From assembly GCA_020002185.1 (NCBI GenBank), contig CM034537.1, forward strand, positions 8,151,650-8,215,649: a stretch of 64,000 nucleotides of DNA, written 5' to 3'. Below are positions 33,831-46,059 of the stretch, one piece after another (positions within the stretch are counted from its first letter, which is position 1; each line of letters starts with the position of its first letter). Source of the stretch: Paraescarpia echinospica. Lineage: Eukaryota > Annelida > Polychaeta > Sabellida > Siboglinidae. The notes beneath the pieces are model-generated. The model was not told the origin of the DNA, searched no databases, and saw only the letters and a list, made by a program, of their open reading frames with translations. The position numbers and the translations under genes were made by a program.

Positions 33831-34700
33831 TTTTCAGAGCAGCTCTGGAAATAAGCTCGAATGTGACTGTTATTTCCAGAGCAGATCTCGACGTGTACAC
33901 ACGAGCATTAGAAATATTTTCATTGTATATACGTGGACAGACTAATTATTTCAAGTAAATGCGACGCTGTTGAATAATTTCGTACGTGATTTTGACGGTC
34001 TTTATGGGGAAATTTAGAAGACATTTATTTTCAGAGCAGCTGTGAAAATAAGCGTCAGTCTGGCCGTTATTTCCAGAGCAGCTCTGGAAATAAGCTCGAA
34101 TGTGACTGTTACTTCCAGAGCAGATCTCGACGTGTACGCACGAGCACTTAGTAATATTTTCATTGTATATACGTGGACAGACTAATGATTTCAAGTAAAT
34201 GCGACGCTGTTGAATAATTTCGTACGTGATTTTGACGGTCTTTATGGGGAAATTTAGAAGACATTTATTTTCAGAGCAGCTGTGAAAATAAGCGTCAGTC
34301 TGGCCGTTATTTCCAGAGCAGCTCTGGAAATAAGCTCGAATGTGACTGTTACTTCCAGAGCAGATCTCGACGTGTACGCACGAGCACTTAGTAATATTTT
34401 CATTGTATATACGTGGACAGACTAATGATTTCAAGTAAATGCGACGCTGTTGAATCATTTCGTAGGTGATTTTGACGGTCTTTATGGGGAAATTGAGAAG
34501 ATATTTTTTAGACCTGCTCTGGAAATATGCGCGAGTTTGGCCGTTATTTCCCGTGCAGATCTCGACGTGTACGCAGGAGCACTTAATAATAGTTTCATTG
34601 TATATACGTGGACAGACTAATTATTTCAAGTAAATGCGACGCTGTTGAATAATTTCGTACGTGATTTTGACGGTCTTTATGGGGAAATTGAAAAGAAATT
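33831..34700. repeat. 240-bp tandem repeat, about four units
   Basis: GGACAGACTAAT anchors recur at about 33935, 34175 and 34415 (240-bp steps), then near 34610 in a shortened unit. Each unit holds near-palindromes such as TTATTTCCAGAGCAGCTCTG and its partner. Identity between the central units is very high. Single motif relics (CTCTGGAAATAAGC) recur at about 36823. The 170-codon minus-strand frame across it is incidental. Confidence 0.85.
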
Positions 34701-36914
34701 TATTATTATTTCTGGAAATGTGATGCTTCAAATTCGGAAAAACACATTTTAGCAAATGTGTATGAACAGCTGTCAGAGTGGGTAATGTTATTTATTACAA
34801 GACAGAAGCATGCTTTACCCATTAAAATAAATTATTTAGAGGTATGTAGATGTTACAAAAATAGATTTATTAACAGTAAGGCCACAATAAAATATAGTTG
34901 TGTTCCGGTAACATTGATTTTTAAAATAGGGCAGGTAGGTAGGAAAAACATTTTATTGCGAAAAAATAGGGTAGGCCTATCGTAATATTTTATTTATTAT
35001 TTTTGTTAAACCATTTTAGCTAGCGCCATATATATGATGCCGTCCAACGGAATTTGTTAGAACTACGAAACCCATTAATCCGTCAAGTTTTGTGTTCGAA
35101 AGCGGAATTAGCGGACAACCAGACAACAATCACGAAACGGTTAATGTTAGCGCCTTCCGCCCGAGTCCCTGTTTACGTTGGTTGACACGAGGAACGTAGC
35201 AGGGGCGCAACGATTTACGCGGAAATCCATCAAATACTAGTGATGATCGCCGAATTTTCGTTCCAAAACGTTATTCTTTTTATTTTCAGGACTTTTGCAA
35301 TGATTATCTGTATTTTTTATCATGCTGAATGATAGTTGTAATTTGTAAGTTTTGCCGGAATATAATATAATGTTAAAAGAAAAGTTTTTCGTCAGTGGCA
35401 ATGGTAGAGGGTCGGCATCATAACAATTATTTTTCTTTTGTTCTTGAAAAAATGCATAGGGTCAAACGGAAACGGTCGGGTTACCGGAAACACAGGTATT
35501 ATTTTATTTGGCCTAAACATAATACCAAAGCAATCAACAGGCATGTAGTGACGAGAATATCATCACCGACACGAGCACTAATGAAGAAACGACGAGAAAT
35601 GGTGGATAACGGCGACCGTAAAAAATCAAATAGAGTACGAAGAAATATGCAAGACCATCAAAAAGAAAGCGAAGGAGGACACCAAAAAGTACAAACATGG
35701 CATAATGCCCACATAAATACGCCATTTTAAGATTATAACCAGAATAGATCAGAATGAAATCCCATAAAATATTATGAAGACCTTTATACAGTCTTTCATA
35801 CTGCTGACATTATTGATGTAAAAAACTGTTGAACCATTCAGTAATTGCATGGCAAGCACACATGTTAACTACATTTTTTAATTCACATGTCACTGGAAAT
35901 AAAACATTGTCACAAGGAAATAAAACATTTTGTTTGCAAAATAAAATGTTTGTAAAACACAAAACAAATTATTATATGTATTGTATCACAGCTATGATGA
36001 ACTGCCTCTGCCTCTAAACAATATTAAAATGCACCAGTATTTACACAACCCAATAGTCGTAATAAAACCCCCACTTGCTGTCAACACTGAATTTAAGGTA
36101 ATCTTATTTAACTAAATATCGCGTATTTTATTAACTTTATTTTACAATATTACTTAAATATGATCTATCCCCATAGCTGATGACACCCATAAAGTGGCGC
36201 CACCTACCGGAATTTGTTGTGTGGAATTGATGATTACACACAAAACGAGTGAATATCTTGTACATTTTAATCGATAAAAGACAGTAAATTTTATTGTTTT
36301 ATCACGTGACAAGTGTATACGTGTAAACTGAAAAAAGTATCATTACCTTTGAGTTTGAGTTGGTCTGATGCCAGTGCTGGAACTGCGGTATGTCCCGAAG
36401 TGTTTACAGGCAATACAGCCAAACCGGACATCACATAGCTGTACCGCAGTTTCGCTGAGTACTCCGGTTTCCCTTGCGCTGTCGAACGATTTGCTTGTTT
36501 ACTGTTCTAGAACACAGGATGGAAAACAAGCAGTGGTTTTCATTCATCCAGTGTTCCACTGTTCGAAGAAGTTGGAAAAGTTATCCCAACTTGAAAATTT
36601 CTTTCCAACTTCCATTGTCAAAGATTTTCAAACTCTCCTTCGCACGCCTTCTGTTCTGGCGTGTGCAAATCTTGCGCATCTTCGCTTCGCCTTCCCGCGA
36701 CGGACTCTTATATAGCTCAGCCTCAGCGCGTCCAAGGCGTCGATGTTCACCAGAGCATAACAAAATGGCGGGTTGGCTTCAGCAAGCCAGTCATGATTGG
36801 TCACACGAACTTCCGGTGTGCTCTGGAAATAAGCCCGAATCTGATGCTATTTTCAGAGCTGCTCTGGATATAGTCAGGGCGTTTTGAGAAACTCCCCAAA
36901 AGAAAAATGTGTAT
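34701..36914. other. No recognised gene
   Basis: It holds short open frames (35395-35730 with a Lys/Arg-rich C-terminus; 36368-36887) without recognisable domains or splice extension. No RPA1 N-terminal exon is visible here, although copy 2's missing 5' exons would be expected between 33 and 41 kb. Confidence 0.25.
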
Positions 36915-39346
36915 AGTTGTAAGTACAAATATCTGTATTTGATTGAATCATTCTAAGGGCACCAAAGGTCCCCTAAAATGCTAAATTTACTAACTAAATG
37001 GTCTACTACAGCAGCAGATATAACATGCTTCCAGTCCTTTTTGTTCAACTAATCCCTTTTCCCGCAACATCTGTCACACCTCACTATGGCTGGCTGATGG
37101 AAAGTGTGACTAATCTGTAATTGGTCACTGGCAGAGGCTTGAGTAAATAAACAGTACAAATTAGACCCCTGGACAGTTGTGCCTACATTCTAAGGGGTCA
37201 TACTGAAACAACCAAATGCCAACCATTAGAAGAGTTGACATAATTCCGCTATACACAAGAAATCTGTATTTGATTGAATTATTCTAGTATCATCAGCATA
37301 TAGTAGAACATACATTTGCAAGAAAATTTCTACATCATCATCACTAAGGTTGTTGTAAATTTCACCAGCTGTCATGTCAAGTCCCTTATAATTATGACTA
37401 ACAGTGTTCAAAATCATTCAGTCCCCCAAAATGCAAAATGTTTACACTATCTACTGATGTGGTTTTGAGAAGGGCCCTTGAGACTATCCCCTAACAGTAC
37501 ATTTTGTGTATTGTACCAGAAACAGAACACTATTCCCCTTCCCAAAACATCTGTCACATGCAGAGTCTGTGTCTTGTATGGATATCTATTTGTATGCAGT
37601 TGTTTTATATAAGCAGAAAGTTAATTGAAATTAATTATTCTTAGGCCACAGAAAAGTAATTCCCGGTTTCTCATCAATGCATATATTTAAAAATATGTGC
37701 CACAACATTTTATTTTCTATTATAATTAGTCCTCTAAATGCAAGATGTGGTGCAGTAAGTGAACAGTAAACGTGTCAACATTTTACTTCCATCATAACCC
37801 TTAATGATCTGTAACTATGATTCACCAAAAACATTTGATTAATAATTACCTACAGGGTTGTTTGATTTATGCCGGGCAGAAACTGTTTCTGCCCGGCAGA
37901 AACGGCTGCAATAGGAAATACATGCCATTGATAGGCAAACGTGTTCTTTTTATAGAAAACGTCAGTTTCTTTCTGTACCTGTCTACGTATGATAACCATT
38001 TGTCCGCCCTGTTCACAATAAACATCACATGAATAATAAAAGGAAGATCACTGCCACTTAACTTGTGGATTATTATAAACTGTTTGCTACTACTTGGTGG
38101 ACAATTAATTAGTGGGTCAAGTTCAAATTTTCACACCTGCATGGTAGTGTAGGCTCAGTAGTGTGCTGGCAGCCACTAAACCTATAGGCTTGAGTAAATA
38201 GGATAATTGGCAGAAGAACTAATTTCAAAGCACAATTGCATCCATTTAACCAGGCAACTCACACTGTCAGAGTGTCTGCTGCTATGTTTGTATATGTAGG
38301 CTTAATGATCCCAATACACCAATCTGTTGGCACAATGTCAGATAATAGAACTAGGTTAAACATCATAACAATAACTATAATTAGTTCTGCGGGGCTGTTT
38401 TTAAGTATTCATTTATATCATTATCAATACCACGTGCCTTTTTGTTTTTGAGTGTTTTTAGTTGCATTAGTATGTCGTCTTGTGTGAATGGTCTGTTTAT
38501 GTGTAATGGCCCCCAAAAAGGATCCCAAAACTGGGAAATTTTCACATTTTGCCTTTTATTCAAAAATCGTTCAGTAACCTGTTCTCTAATTTTTCATAGA
38601 CATTTCATGTGGTAGTGCCACTATACACAATACATCTGTATTTGATTGAATCATTCTAAGGGCACCAAAGGTCCCCTAAAATGCTAAATTTACTAACTAA
38701 AATTAATTGTCTACCTCGGAGTAGCTATATTAATAACTTGTGTATTACACCCATCTGTGGAGCTAAGATTCTCTGCCTGCTATTGTTTTATAGAAACTGT
38801 GACTAATCTGTAATTGGTCACTGGCAGAAGCTTGTGTCAACAGACAGCATTAAGCCACTAACCTTGTTAAACTGGGCAGTTGCCTGTAGGTTTTAAACTG
38901 TGTCAAACAGTGAGTCTACCTTTTGCTCTCAAATAAACCATCTTCTTAGTTTTACACATAAAGACATAATCTGGCATAACGTGATAAGTTTTTGTAGCAG
39001 TACATTTGTACTTCTAGTGTATCATTGCAACATAACATACATACTGTGTGCCAAATTTGAATGTCATGCTTGTAATATTTCCATGCAATCCATTTGCATA
39101 TATAATGTAAAACTTCAACAGCCGTTTTCTTAATTTTCACTTTTTGACCTCTACCATGTTCAATGCTCCATATCTTCGCCATTTTTTGTAGCAGTCATAA
39201 TTTTTGAAACCGTGTAAAGCACCCTACCAAACCTTTACAAGGATGTAAGAAAACAATGTTACAATTTTTTCGACTTATCACTCATTTGGTCAGCCGGGTC
39301 ACATATAGACGTTTTAGTCCAAAGGACTTTAGGGCCACCTGGCCCA
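36915..39346 (-). mobile_element. AGTCC-family chimeric repeat with reverse-transcriptase fragments
   Basis: It shares long blocks with 47361-49756 (for example ATCTGTATTTGATTGAAT, the CAGTGTTCAAAAT block, and the final 400 bases ending AGTCCAAAGGACTTTAGGGC). The minus strand has RT pieces: KTLKNKKARGIDNDINEYLK at 38381-38480 and YVLLYADDTRI at 37285-37320, in correct LINE order. The left end is degraded. It also shares 37766-37850 with the short copy at 9596. Confidence 0.65.
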
Positions 39347-40077
39347 CTTTTGTTTTGTAAACAAATGCATATTAAGTTTGATACATAAACATTTTGTTAC
39401 AATGTTGAAAGACAGCAAAAATCCGTGCTGCATTTTTTTGCATGACCCCTTCACTAAATATAAAACCATCCCGTGCAATTTTCGGTAAACACAAGTCGAG
39501 TTCATATGCCAAGTTATGGCTTTGTAAGTATTGTAGTTTTTATAAAAAGTTACATTAAGTAATACTTCTTGATTTTTGCTGATAACACAAGTGACACCAG
39601 ATGCTTGTTTTTTTTGCTTAGAAATGTGACTTTTTCACTGGCATGTGGTTTGTTTTAACACGATTTGACAGACACTTCTATTACTGAGATTTCCCCCCAA
39701 GGTTTTACTGCCAAGTTGTCTAATGATATTGTGTTACAAAGGGCCACATGTTGAACTTGTGTGGTAGACAAGATTGATTGACACCTGCTGGGGTCAGTCA
39801 CATGTCATTGCAACTGGCGGCTGAGGTCGGGCATTATCGGAGAATAAACAAAACTACCGCCAGTATTTGGTGATTTGACAGTGTGATGCATTTAGGTAAT
39901 TATAATACAACAACATAGTGGCATGAGAATAACCAGACTATATGATCTGCATTCATGGTGAACAAATGTATGTTTGAACTGGGCTTACGCACACGTGAAC
40001 TTTCCACAGACACACTAAAAATACTAGTTTTAAAGGACAGATTGGTGACATACTGTGAGATCCTGTCATAAGTAACT
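39347..40077. other. AT-rich, nothing recognised
   Basis: No coding signal or repeat boundary supported. Confidence 0.2.
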
Positions 40078-40827
40078 CTGTAACCATAACTATGTGTTGA
40101 TTAGTAATTGCTAGTTTGGTGGAGGGAATTGGTTAATTTGTAATTGCTAGAATTGTTGGGTTGGGATTGTTATTGTTGGTTTCTGACTGTTAACTGCCTG
40201 CCCAGTGTGGAGGTCATTAAGCGGTCATTAGTAAATTGCATAATGTGAACTGTGTATTGTTTGCTCACATGTAGGTAATTAAAATGACATTAGTAAACAG
40301 ATAAATCTCACCGGGGATGGACACAGGGATGGAACACAGTTACAGTTACAGATAGCTAGCTGTAGGATGTTTAAAATTACTTCTAGTTTCCTGGCTGGAT
40401 GGTCTTAGTTGTTTACACAAATCATTATCTGACAGTGTATGGAACAGGATTGTATCTGGACACAGATAATATTTCCCTGTTGGTAATGACCGCATGTTCC
40501 ATAAATTCGTAAGGTGCAGATATGCCGGGAAAGGGAGAGCACAGATTAGGAAGTAAATTGTTTGTTCAGTAGGCCCTTAAGGTGTGACTATGTATGGAGT
40601 GTTGGATTGTTGTGTGGATTTGTATATATAGAGACTGAGGGTTTTGGGATAGGACACATAAGAACCGAGAATATAGAACGGCGGAGATGTATGAACGAAC
40701 ACTGCAATAAAACCTACGTGTAGGTCGAATCTGTGTTAATTAATGTAAGTTCTTTGTTAGTCATGTTCTTGGGCTAACCTGAACGAAGTAGGGTGAATAC
40801 CTGAACATGACTGCAAGGACTTCTACA
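40078..40827 (+). mobile_element. Probable LTR followed by a primer-binding site
   Basis: The block has a TATATATAGAG box near 40623 and an AATAAA signal at 40705, and ends ...TTCTACA at 40827. It is followed at once by TGGCGCTAGTGCC, a PBS-like string as in the element at 11927. The left edge (TGTAACC near 40078) is a guess. No internal gag-pol remains, so this is a retroelement LTR stub. Confidence 0.45.
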
Positions 40828-41319
40828 ATATGGCGCTAGTGCCTTGGTTTTTTTAATAGTACACATGTTCATACTGACACCTATTAATGTTCTACGAAGA
40901 AAAAAATAAAGAAATCAACTGACATGATACCTTTCCCAGCTACCTTAAGCTTAATTAAACAAATTAAAGGGGCATTGTTTGCTTCAGTGGATTTTCACTG
41001 GGGCTTCATTGCACACCAATGTGCAGAAACTTAATAAGTCACAACAAAACAGCTATTGTTGTCGATTTGAATTATAATTGAATTGGAATTGTTCCTTTTT
41101 TGTGAGTACACTGAATGAATTGAATTGTATTGGAATTGATCCTTGGTAAATACACATGAATTGGAATTGATAAAAGTGAATTGAACCCAGGGCTGGTCCT
41201 GATGACTGGATATTGCACTATATAAAACTTACCTTTACTTTTTTCTAATGAACACGTAATATCATAATCATATATTGATTTAATAGTATAATAGTTGGAA
41301 GTACATAGTTAATTTAAAA
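40828..41319. other. LTR internal stub and low-complexity AATTGGAATTG tract
   Basis: It contains degenerate TGAATTGGAATTG repeats (41080-41190) and a copy of the short interspersed tail also seen at 5640-5700. No gene. No upstream RPA1 exon seen. Confidence 0.3.
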
Positions 41320-42187
41320 ATGCATAGATGCTTGGAAAGTGTGACTAGTCTGCGATCTGTTAGATGGACTATCCGTGCACGGGTCACGAGCAAGTCTAGC
41401 ATCCGAACATGGAGCAATTCTCGGGGTGAAGGAAAACTTTTTTCCATGAACTCCCTCGACGAATCTGGTGAAATCAGAGCTACAGCGTTTAAAAACGAAG
41501 TAGATAAATTTTATGACTTCATCCAACTAAATAAGGTGAGATGTTTGCCTATTGTACTCAAAGTACAATTTTTTGTCATGCATACGGATTTTGGGCATTT
41601 CAGAAACATTTCTCTCAAATGTATTTATTATTATGACATAAATCGAAAATTGTCTTGCAATGTCAGCTTGTAAAACGTATGTGTATAACTAATTAAAAAA
41701 AGTTTTAAACTTGTTGATTACATCGTGTCCAATTATTTGTGGTACTCTGCCTTCACTTGTATGATTACAGCGGGAAGCAATTTGCAAGTGTATAATTTGA
41801 TATAATCGTTGCCAATAGGTAAATTATAATAATATATGTACATGTGTCCAACCAATGCGCTGTGGAATTCCACTCTGAAGGCATCGGCTCTCTTCCATGG
41901 CCGTGTCTCCTGACAACAGTTTTGTCGTCCTTAACCAGGTGTACAACATCAAGACAACCGTTACCTTTTTTGACCGTTTTCTCACTGTTGCTAGGTGTAC
42001 TACATCAACAAGGCTCAGCTAAAGACCGCCGACAAACGCTACTTGTCTCTCAGCAACGACTACGAGATGACCTTCAACAGCGACACACAGGTGATTCCGT
42101 GCGAGGAGGAAGTCAACCTGCCCACCATCAAGTGCAACTTTGTCCCCATCAGCAAACTCAGCGAAACCGCAGCCAACAGCACTGTCG

Positions 42188-43505
42188 GTAAGAGATTGGG
42201 GTGACTTAACCCTGCAGGTGACCAATGGTAAAACGAATCGGCCAATGTCCGGGTGCAAGACAGCGATGTCCGGCAACTTGCATAATATCCACTTCAAAAC
42301 AGCCCCCAAAGTATGTATAACTGTCTGAACCAGTATAATAACTTGATCCAAAAATACTGTCATGCATTTTGCTGATATATTGCCGCGGACATTTGAAATA
42401 ATTCAACTTATGTAATCGAAGCGAGACAAAAAACATGGCGGACTTTCGTCGTGATGGAATGAAACCAGCGCCAACAAGAAGACGTCTTAGAGCCAAGCGC
42501 TGATTGGTTGACCGTTGACGTAAATTTATTTGGATAGACCAATCGTTGGGCTTTCCTTCGGTACCTCCATTTCTCTGTTTAGACCATATGAATGGGAATG
42601 TAAAATCCTGACGCAGAGCGTAGTAAAATCGGCCATATTTGGGCATCTACTACTACGACATTTTAAAGCTTGGTTGTGATTTGCTATTACTGAATCATGA
42701 CGCGATACAACTCATTGATAAAAATGCCACAGAAAGAAGACTAATTCAGCTTTCCAATGATACCTCACGTTCCCCTGTCAGTTGCAAATGACGGAAACGA
42801 ATTTTTTTAAGAAAAGATTGATACTGAATCAGGCCGAAAATCGGCCGGGAGCAGTTTGCACTGATCGCACGGGCCGAATTCGGCCCAGTGGCCACCTGTA
42901 GGGTTAAAACACCCTGCGCAACGCATTTAGCGTTAACCCTTTAGATCCCCACACCACCAGATCTGTCGACATTCCCGAACCGCGCGGAATTGCCCGCAGT
43001 TAAACAGCCGGATAAATTGAACCTGCAGCGTCATGGAAATATTTTTCTTATCAGACGTTCAACTTATCAGGATCTATGTGTTTTGTTTTTACATTGTTAC
43101 CGGTTACCTTTGCACATAGTCTGCGCTTTCTCCATCCACACACTTATATATGCACAAATAACAGTCGATGTGTGGAATAACTAAATCCTTACAAAAATCA
43201 TTGTACCCGGTGTTCCAGCCAGGTTTTGAAAAGCGGTCGCCAGTACAGACTATCTATTAAGTCTGAAAAGAATGCCAGATATTAAATAGTAATCAATTTG
43301 CAATTTGAATAATCAGGTTGATAAGATATGTGTGATTAATAATATAACATGCAACATCTGCATGGTAAGTTACAGAAATAAAAACCAACGTTACATATCT
43401 GCCACATAATAATTACCCTACGTAACGCGACTATTTGTGCTAAGGTGTCTTCAACTTCGCGGTACCGCAATTTTGTTGTTTTAAAATTGTAATTATCTCA
43501 CTTAA
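42188..43505. other. RPA1 copy 2 intron 2, first part
   Basis: It contains a GTTAACCCTTTAGATCC string near 42944 that resembles a piggyBac-type end (TTAA plus CCCTTT), and a GGGTTAAAAC near 42901. The element between or around them could not be delimited. No other feature. Confidence 0.25.
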
Positions 43506-44653
43506 AGGGAATAAAAACATCTAATGCTTGAATTCATATTATATTACATCCTGCTATCTATTTCCATGTCCACAAGCCAAAAAAAATTAAAAATAAATGA
43601 ATTAGAAATTCCACATTTTATGCTGTGCGTCCAGACATTTCCGAGTATGTATATTTTTGGCGCGCTTTTCGGGATGCCGAGAGGTGACGTCACATATGAC
43701 CCATACTCGCATCAGGCCGACACTTTCCATGCATTCAGAGCATGTATACAAGGATAGCTTTCGGGTCGAAACGAGCGTCAGAATTAGTTGTTGTGGGATA
43801 TTCCGATGTAATACAAACACTAGTCATCATAGAGGAACACGCAGTTATCTTACGGTTCCACATGAATCCAATTTTATTCAAAACAATGAATGCGAATGGG
43901 CCTACAAGTCGACTAGGTTTCGCCGAGCTTGGGCTCGTTTTTAGAATAATTATATCGGATGCAACCAACGGGAGATAATCGACACCAATAAACATACATA
44001 GCAAACATATATCGTATCCAGCTACAGAAAGTAACGTGTATAATCTCATAATATCACTAGAATATCGATGTATGAAGGAGGAGTTGTACAATTCATCATA
44101 ACAACTTAAATCAGTCAGCAAATTTATGTCGGTCCTGCTAGCTCAGTTGGTAAACGCGTTGGTTCCGTGGCATTTATTTTGCAATCGGGCAACACCGGTT
44201 CAATCCCAACACCAAACCAATTATTTTTTTTTTACTTTTTTTTATGTTTTCCCGAAGTAATATAAACCAAATCGTTTTTATACTATGATTCATGTGGAAC
44301 CGTAAGATAACTGCTTGTTCCTCTATGATGACTTGTATTACATCGGAATATTGCACAATAACTCATTCTGACGCTCGTTTCGACCCAAAAACTATCCTTG
44401 TAAACATGCTCTGAATGCATGGAAAGGGTCGGCCTGCTGTGGGTCATACGTGACGTTACGATACCACGTGATCGCCTAACTCATTAAATTCTTATTTTCC
44501 GCGGGAATCGCTACACAGACGGGTTTAAAATCGAATTTATTCTACAAATGTATTTTTCTGTATTTTTTTAATGTTCTCGAATGTTACATACAATGTTAAA
44601 CTTTGTGTACACATGGAAAACGGATTTTAACTAATGCCTTGTTTTTATTTCCT
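43506..44653. mobile_element. TTAA-flanked foldback element, second copy (1148 bp, inverted)
   Basis: TTAA at 43502-43505 and 44654-44657. Ends are AGGGAATAAAAACATC and, reversed on the right, AGGAAATAAAAACAAGG. It is the same family as 2628-4392 in opposite orientation: its left end matches that element's right end. The second arm is mostly deleted (only about 44289-44450 folds back on 43680-43860), giving a shorter hairpin. It sits in RPA1 copy 2 intron 2. Confidence 0.85.
44131..44210 (+). repeat. tRNA-like segment with A and B boxes
   Basis: The A box TAGCTCAGTTGG at 44139-44150 and the B box GGTTCAATCCC at 44197-44207 are correctly spaced. Flanking bases do not give a full acceptor stem, and the same module sits in the related element at 3263. 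I call it a SINE-type Pol III promoter, not a tRNA gene. Confidence 0.5.
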
Positions 44654-45540
44654 TTAAAACAACTTTCCAAACAATCTCCAAAAATTTGATTAAATGTATG
44701 GTATAGATTCAGAATATGTTATGGACGACTTAAGAGATGTTGACTTATGCGGATTATCTTGTACTGTATTATCGACGGATTATCTTGTACTATACGACAT
44801 TCGGGATTGAGTAAAACAGTCGACTTAAACGAAAATCGACTTAATCCAGTTATGTGGAGGGCACTGTACTGCATTTTAATGACTCATGGTGCCATCTACT
44901 GGATACTATGTCATTTTAAAGAGTAGTATATTTGCTATACCCCAGAGGTATTTTTGCATGGCTTTGTAATGACATTTTTTTAGTTAGTGCCCTATAAAAA
45001 CATCTCGCTGAATGTGTATGAGTGAGGAATCAGATTTAGATATAAAAGTTTATTATTCAGATAACGATATCCATGCTTTGGCTACTAAAATATAAAGTTA
45101 ATTGAAAAACAATGTAATTTTAATTCAAATGCAACCAATTTTGACATGACTGCCCTCTTTAAACTTTGGTTAGGGAACATGGAATTTTCCAACTGAAAAA
45201 AGATGTTTCATTGGTGTGTTAATTTGCTAGATGTCATCGGGGTCGTTCGATCAGTGGGTGATATTACCAGAGTGATCGCACGACAGTCACAGAAAGAGAT
45301 CACGAAGCGAGAGATCTTCCTTATGGACGAAGGTCAAGTCCAAGTTCGTCTGACCTTGTGGAGTAGCGATGTACGTGGGTGTAGCTGTTTTGCTTGACCT
45401 GTGAAAATCTGTTTCCGGGCCGTTGATAGGAGAATTTCATGGATTTGTTAACCACGCTTAATAATGTTTTCTACAAGATACTTGTACAATCCCAAAATGT
45501 TAAATAATGCATATTCAATAGTAACTGACATTTACAATGC

Positions 45541-45572
45541 ATACACATACGCGCGCACACGCGCGCGCGCGT
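45541..45572 (+). repeat. (CA/CG)n microsatellite
   Basis: Short alternating run CACACGCGCGCGCG in an RPA1 copy 2 intron. Confidence 0.8.
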
Positions 45573-46059
45573 GATAGGAATATCTGCAGACAAAATCCAG
45601 TATATTTAGATTTAACTATGTTTCCTTTAGAGGAATGTAATTTGTTTGGCCAAGTTATTTAAATTAATATCATCTTGAAAGGTAGCTCCAGGATAGCGAC
45701 TGTGAAAACAGTTCTAGAGGATCTAGGCCCTGATTTTATATAAACTTTGTACACTTTCTAATTTTCTGCTGGTAAAATTGTGATTTTTATATGTTGCTGT
45801 ATATTATTTGATGGGTCAAATAAAACAGTTCTTCATTGCATTTATCCCATCAATTACAGTATTGTTTTCAAAATTCAATTAAGTTGACATTTGTTTAAAC
45901 AAAATCAATTACTTGGTAGGGTGTAACTAATTACAGTATATAACTACTAGCTGAGTTACCCGGCATTGCCCAGGGTAAAGAGGCAGTCATGAGTTTTATA
46001 CTTTAATCCACATAAAGGGTACAATAAAAACTTACAGTAGGCCTTTGAAGCCATACATT

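Noticed and set aside
33946..34458. 170-codon minus-strand frame with repeated CSGN motifs
   Set aside because: It is a reading of the 240-bp tandem repeat with no start or domain support.
35395..35730. 111-codon Lys/Arg-rich frame as a possible DNA-binding protein
   Set aside because: No cysteine/histidine pattern or other domain is visible and composition matches surrounding AT-rich DNA.
36368..36887. Overlapping 115- and 137-codon frames
   Set aside because: Two frames are open over the same stretch without motifs or splice support; not enough to call a gene.
41935..41975. Second acceptor-like start (AGGTGTACAACATCAAG) upstream of the RPA1 copy 2 exon
   Set aside because: It resembles the real exon start at 41995 but the reading diverges from RPA1 at once; probably chance or a tiny partial duplication.
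44131..44210. Genuine tRNA gene
   Set aside because: The A and B boxes are good, but no proper acceptor stem or anticodon arm can be drawn, and the same module occurs in another repeat copy.
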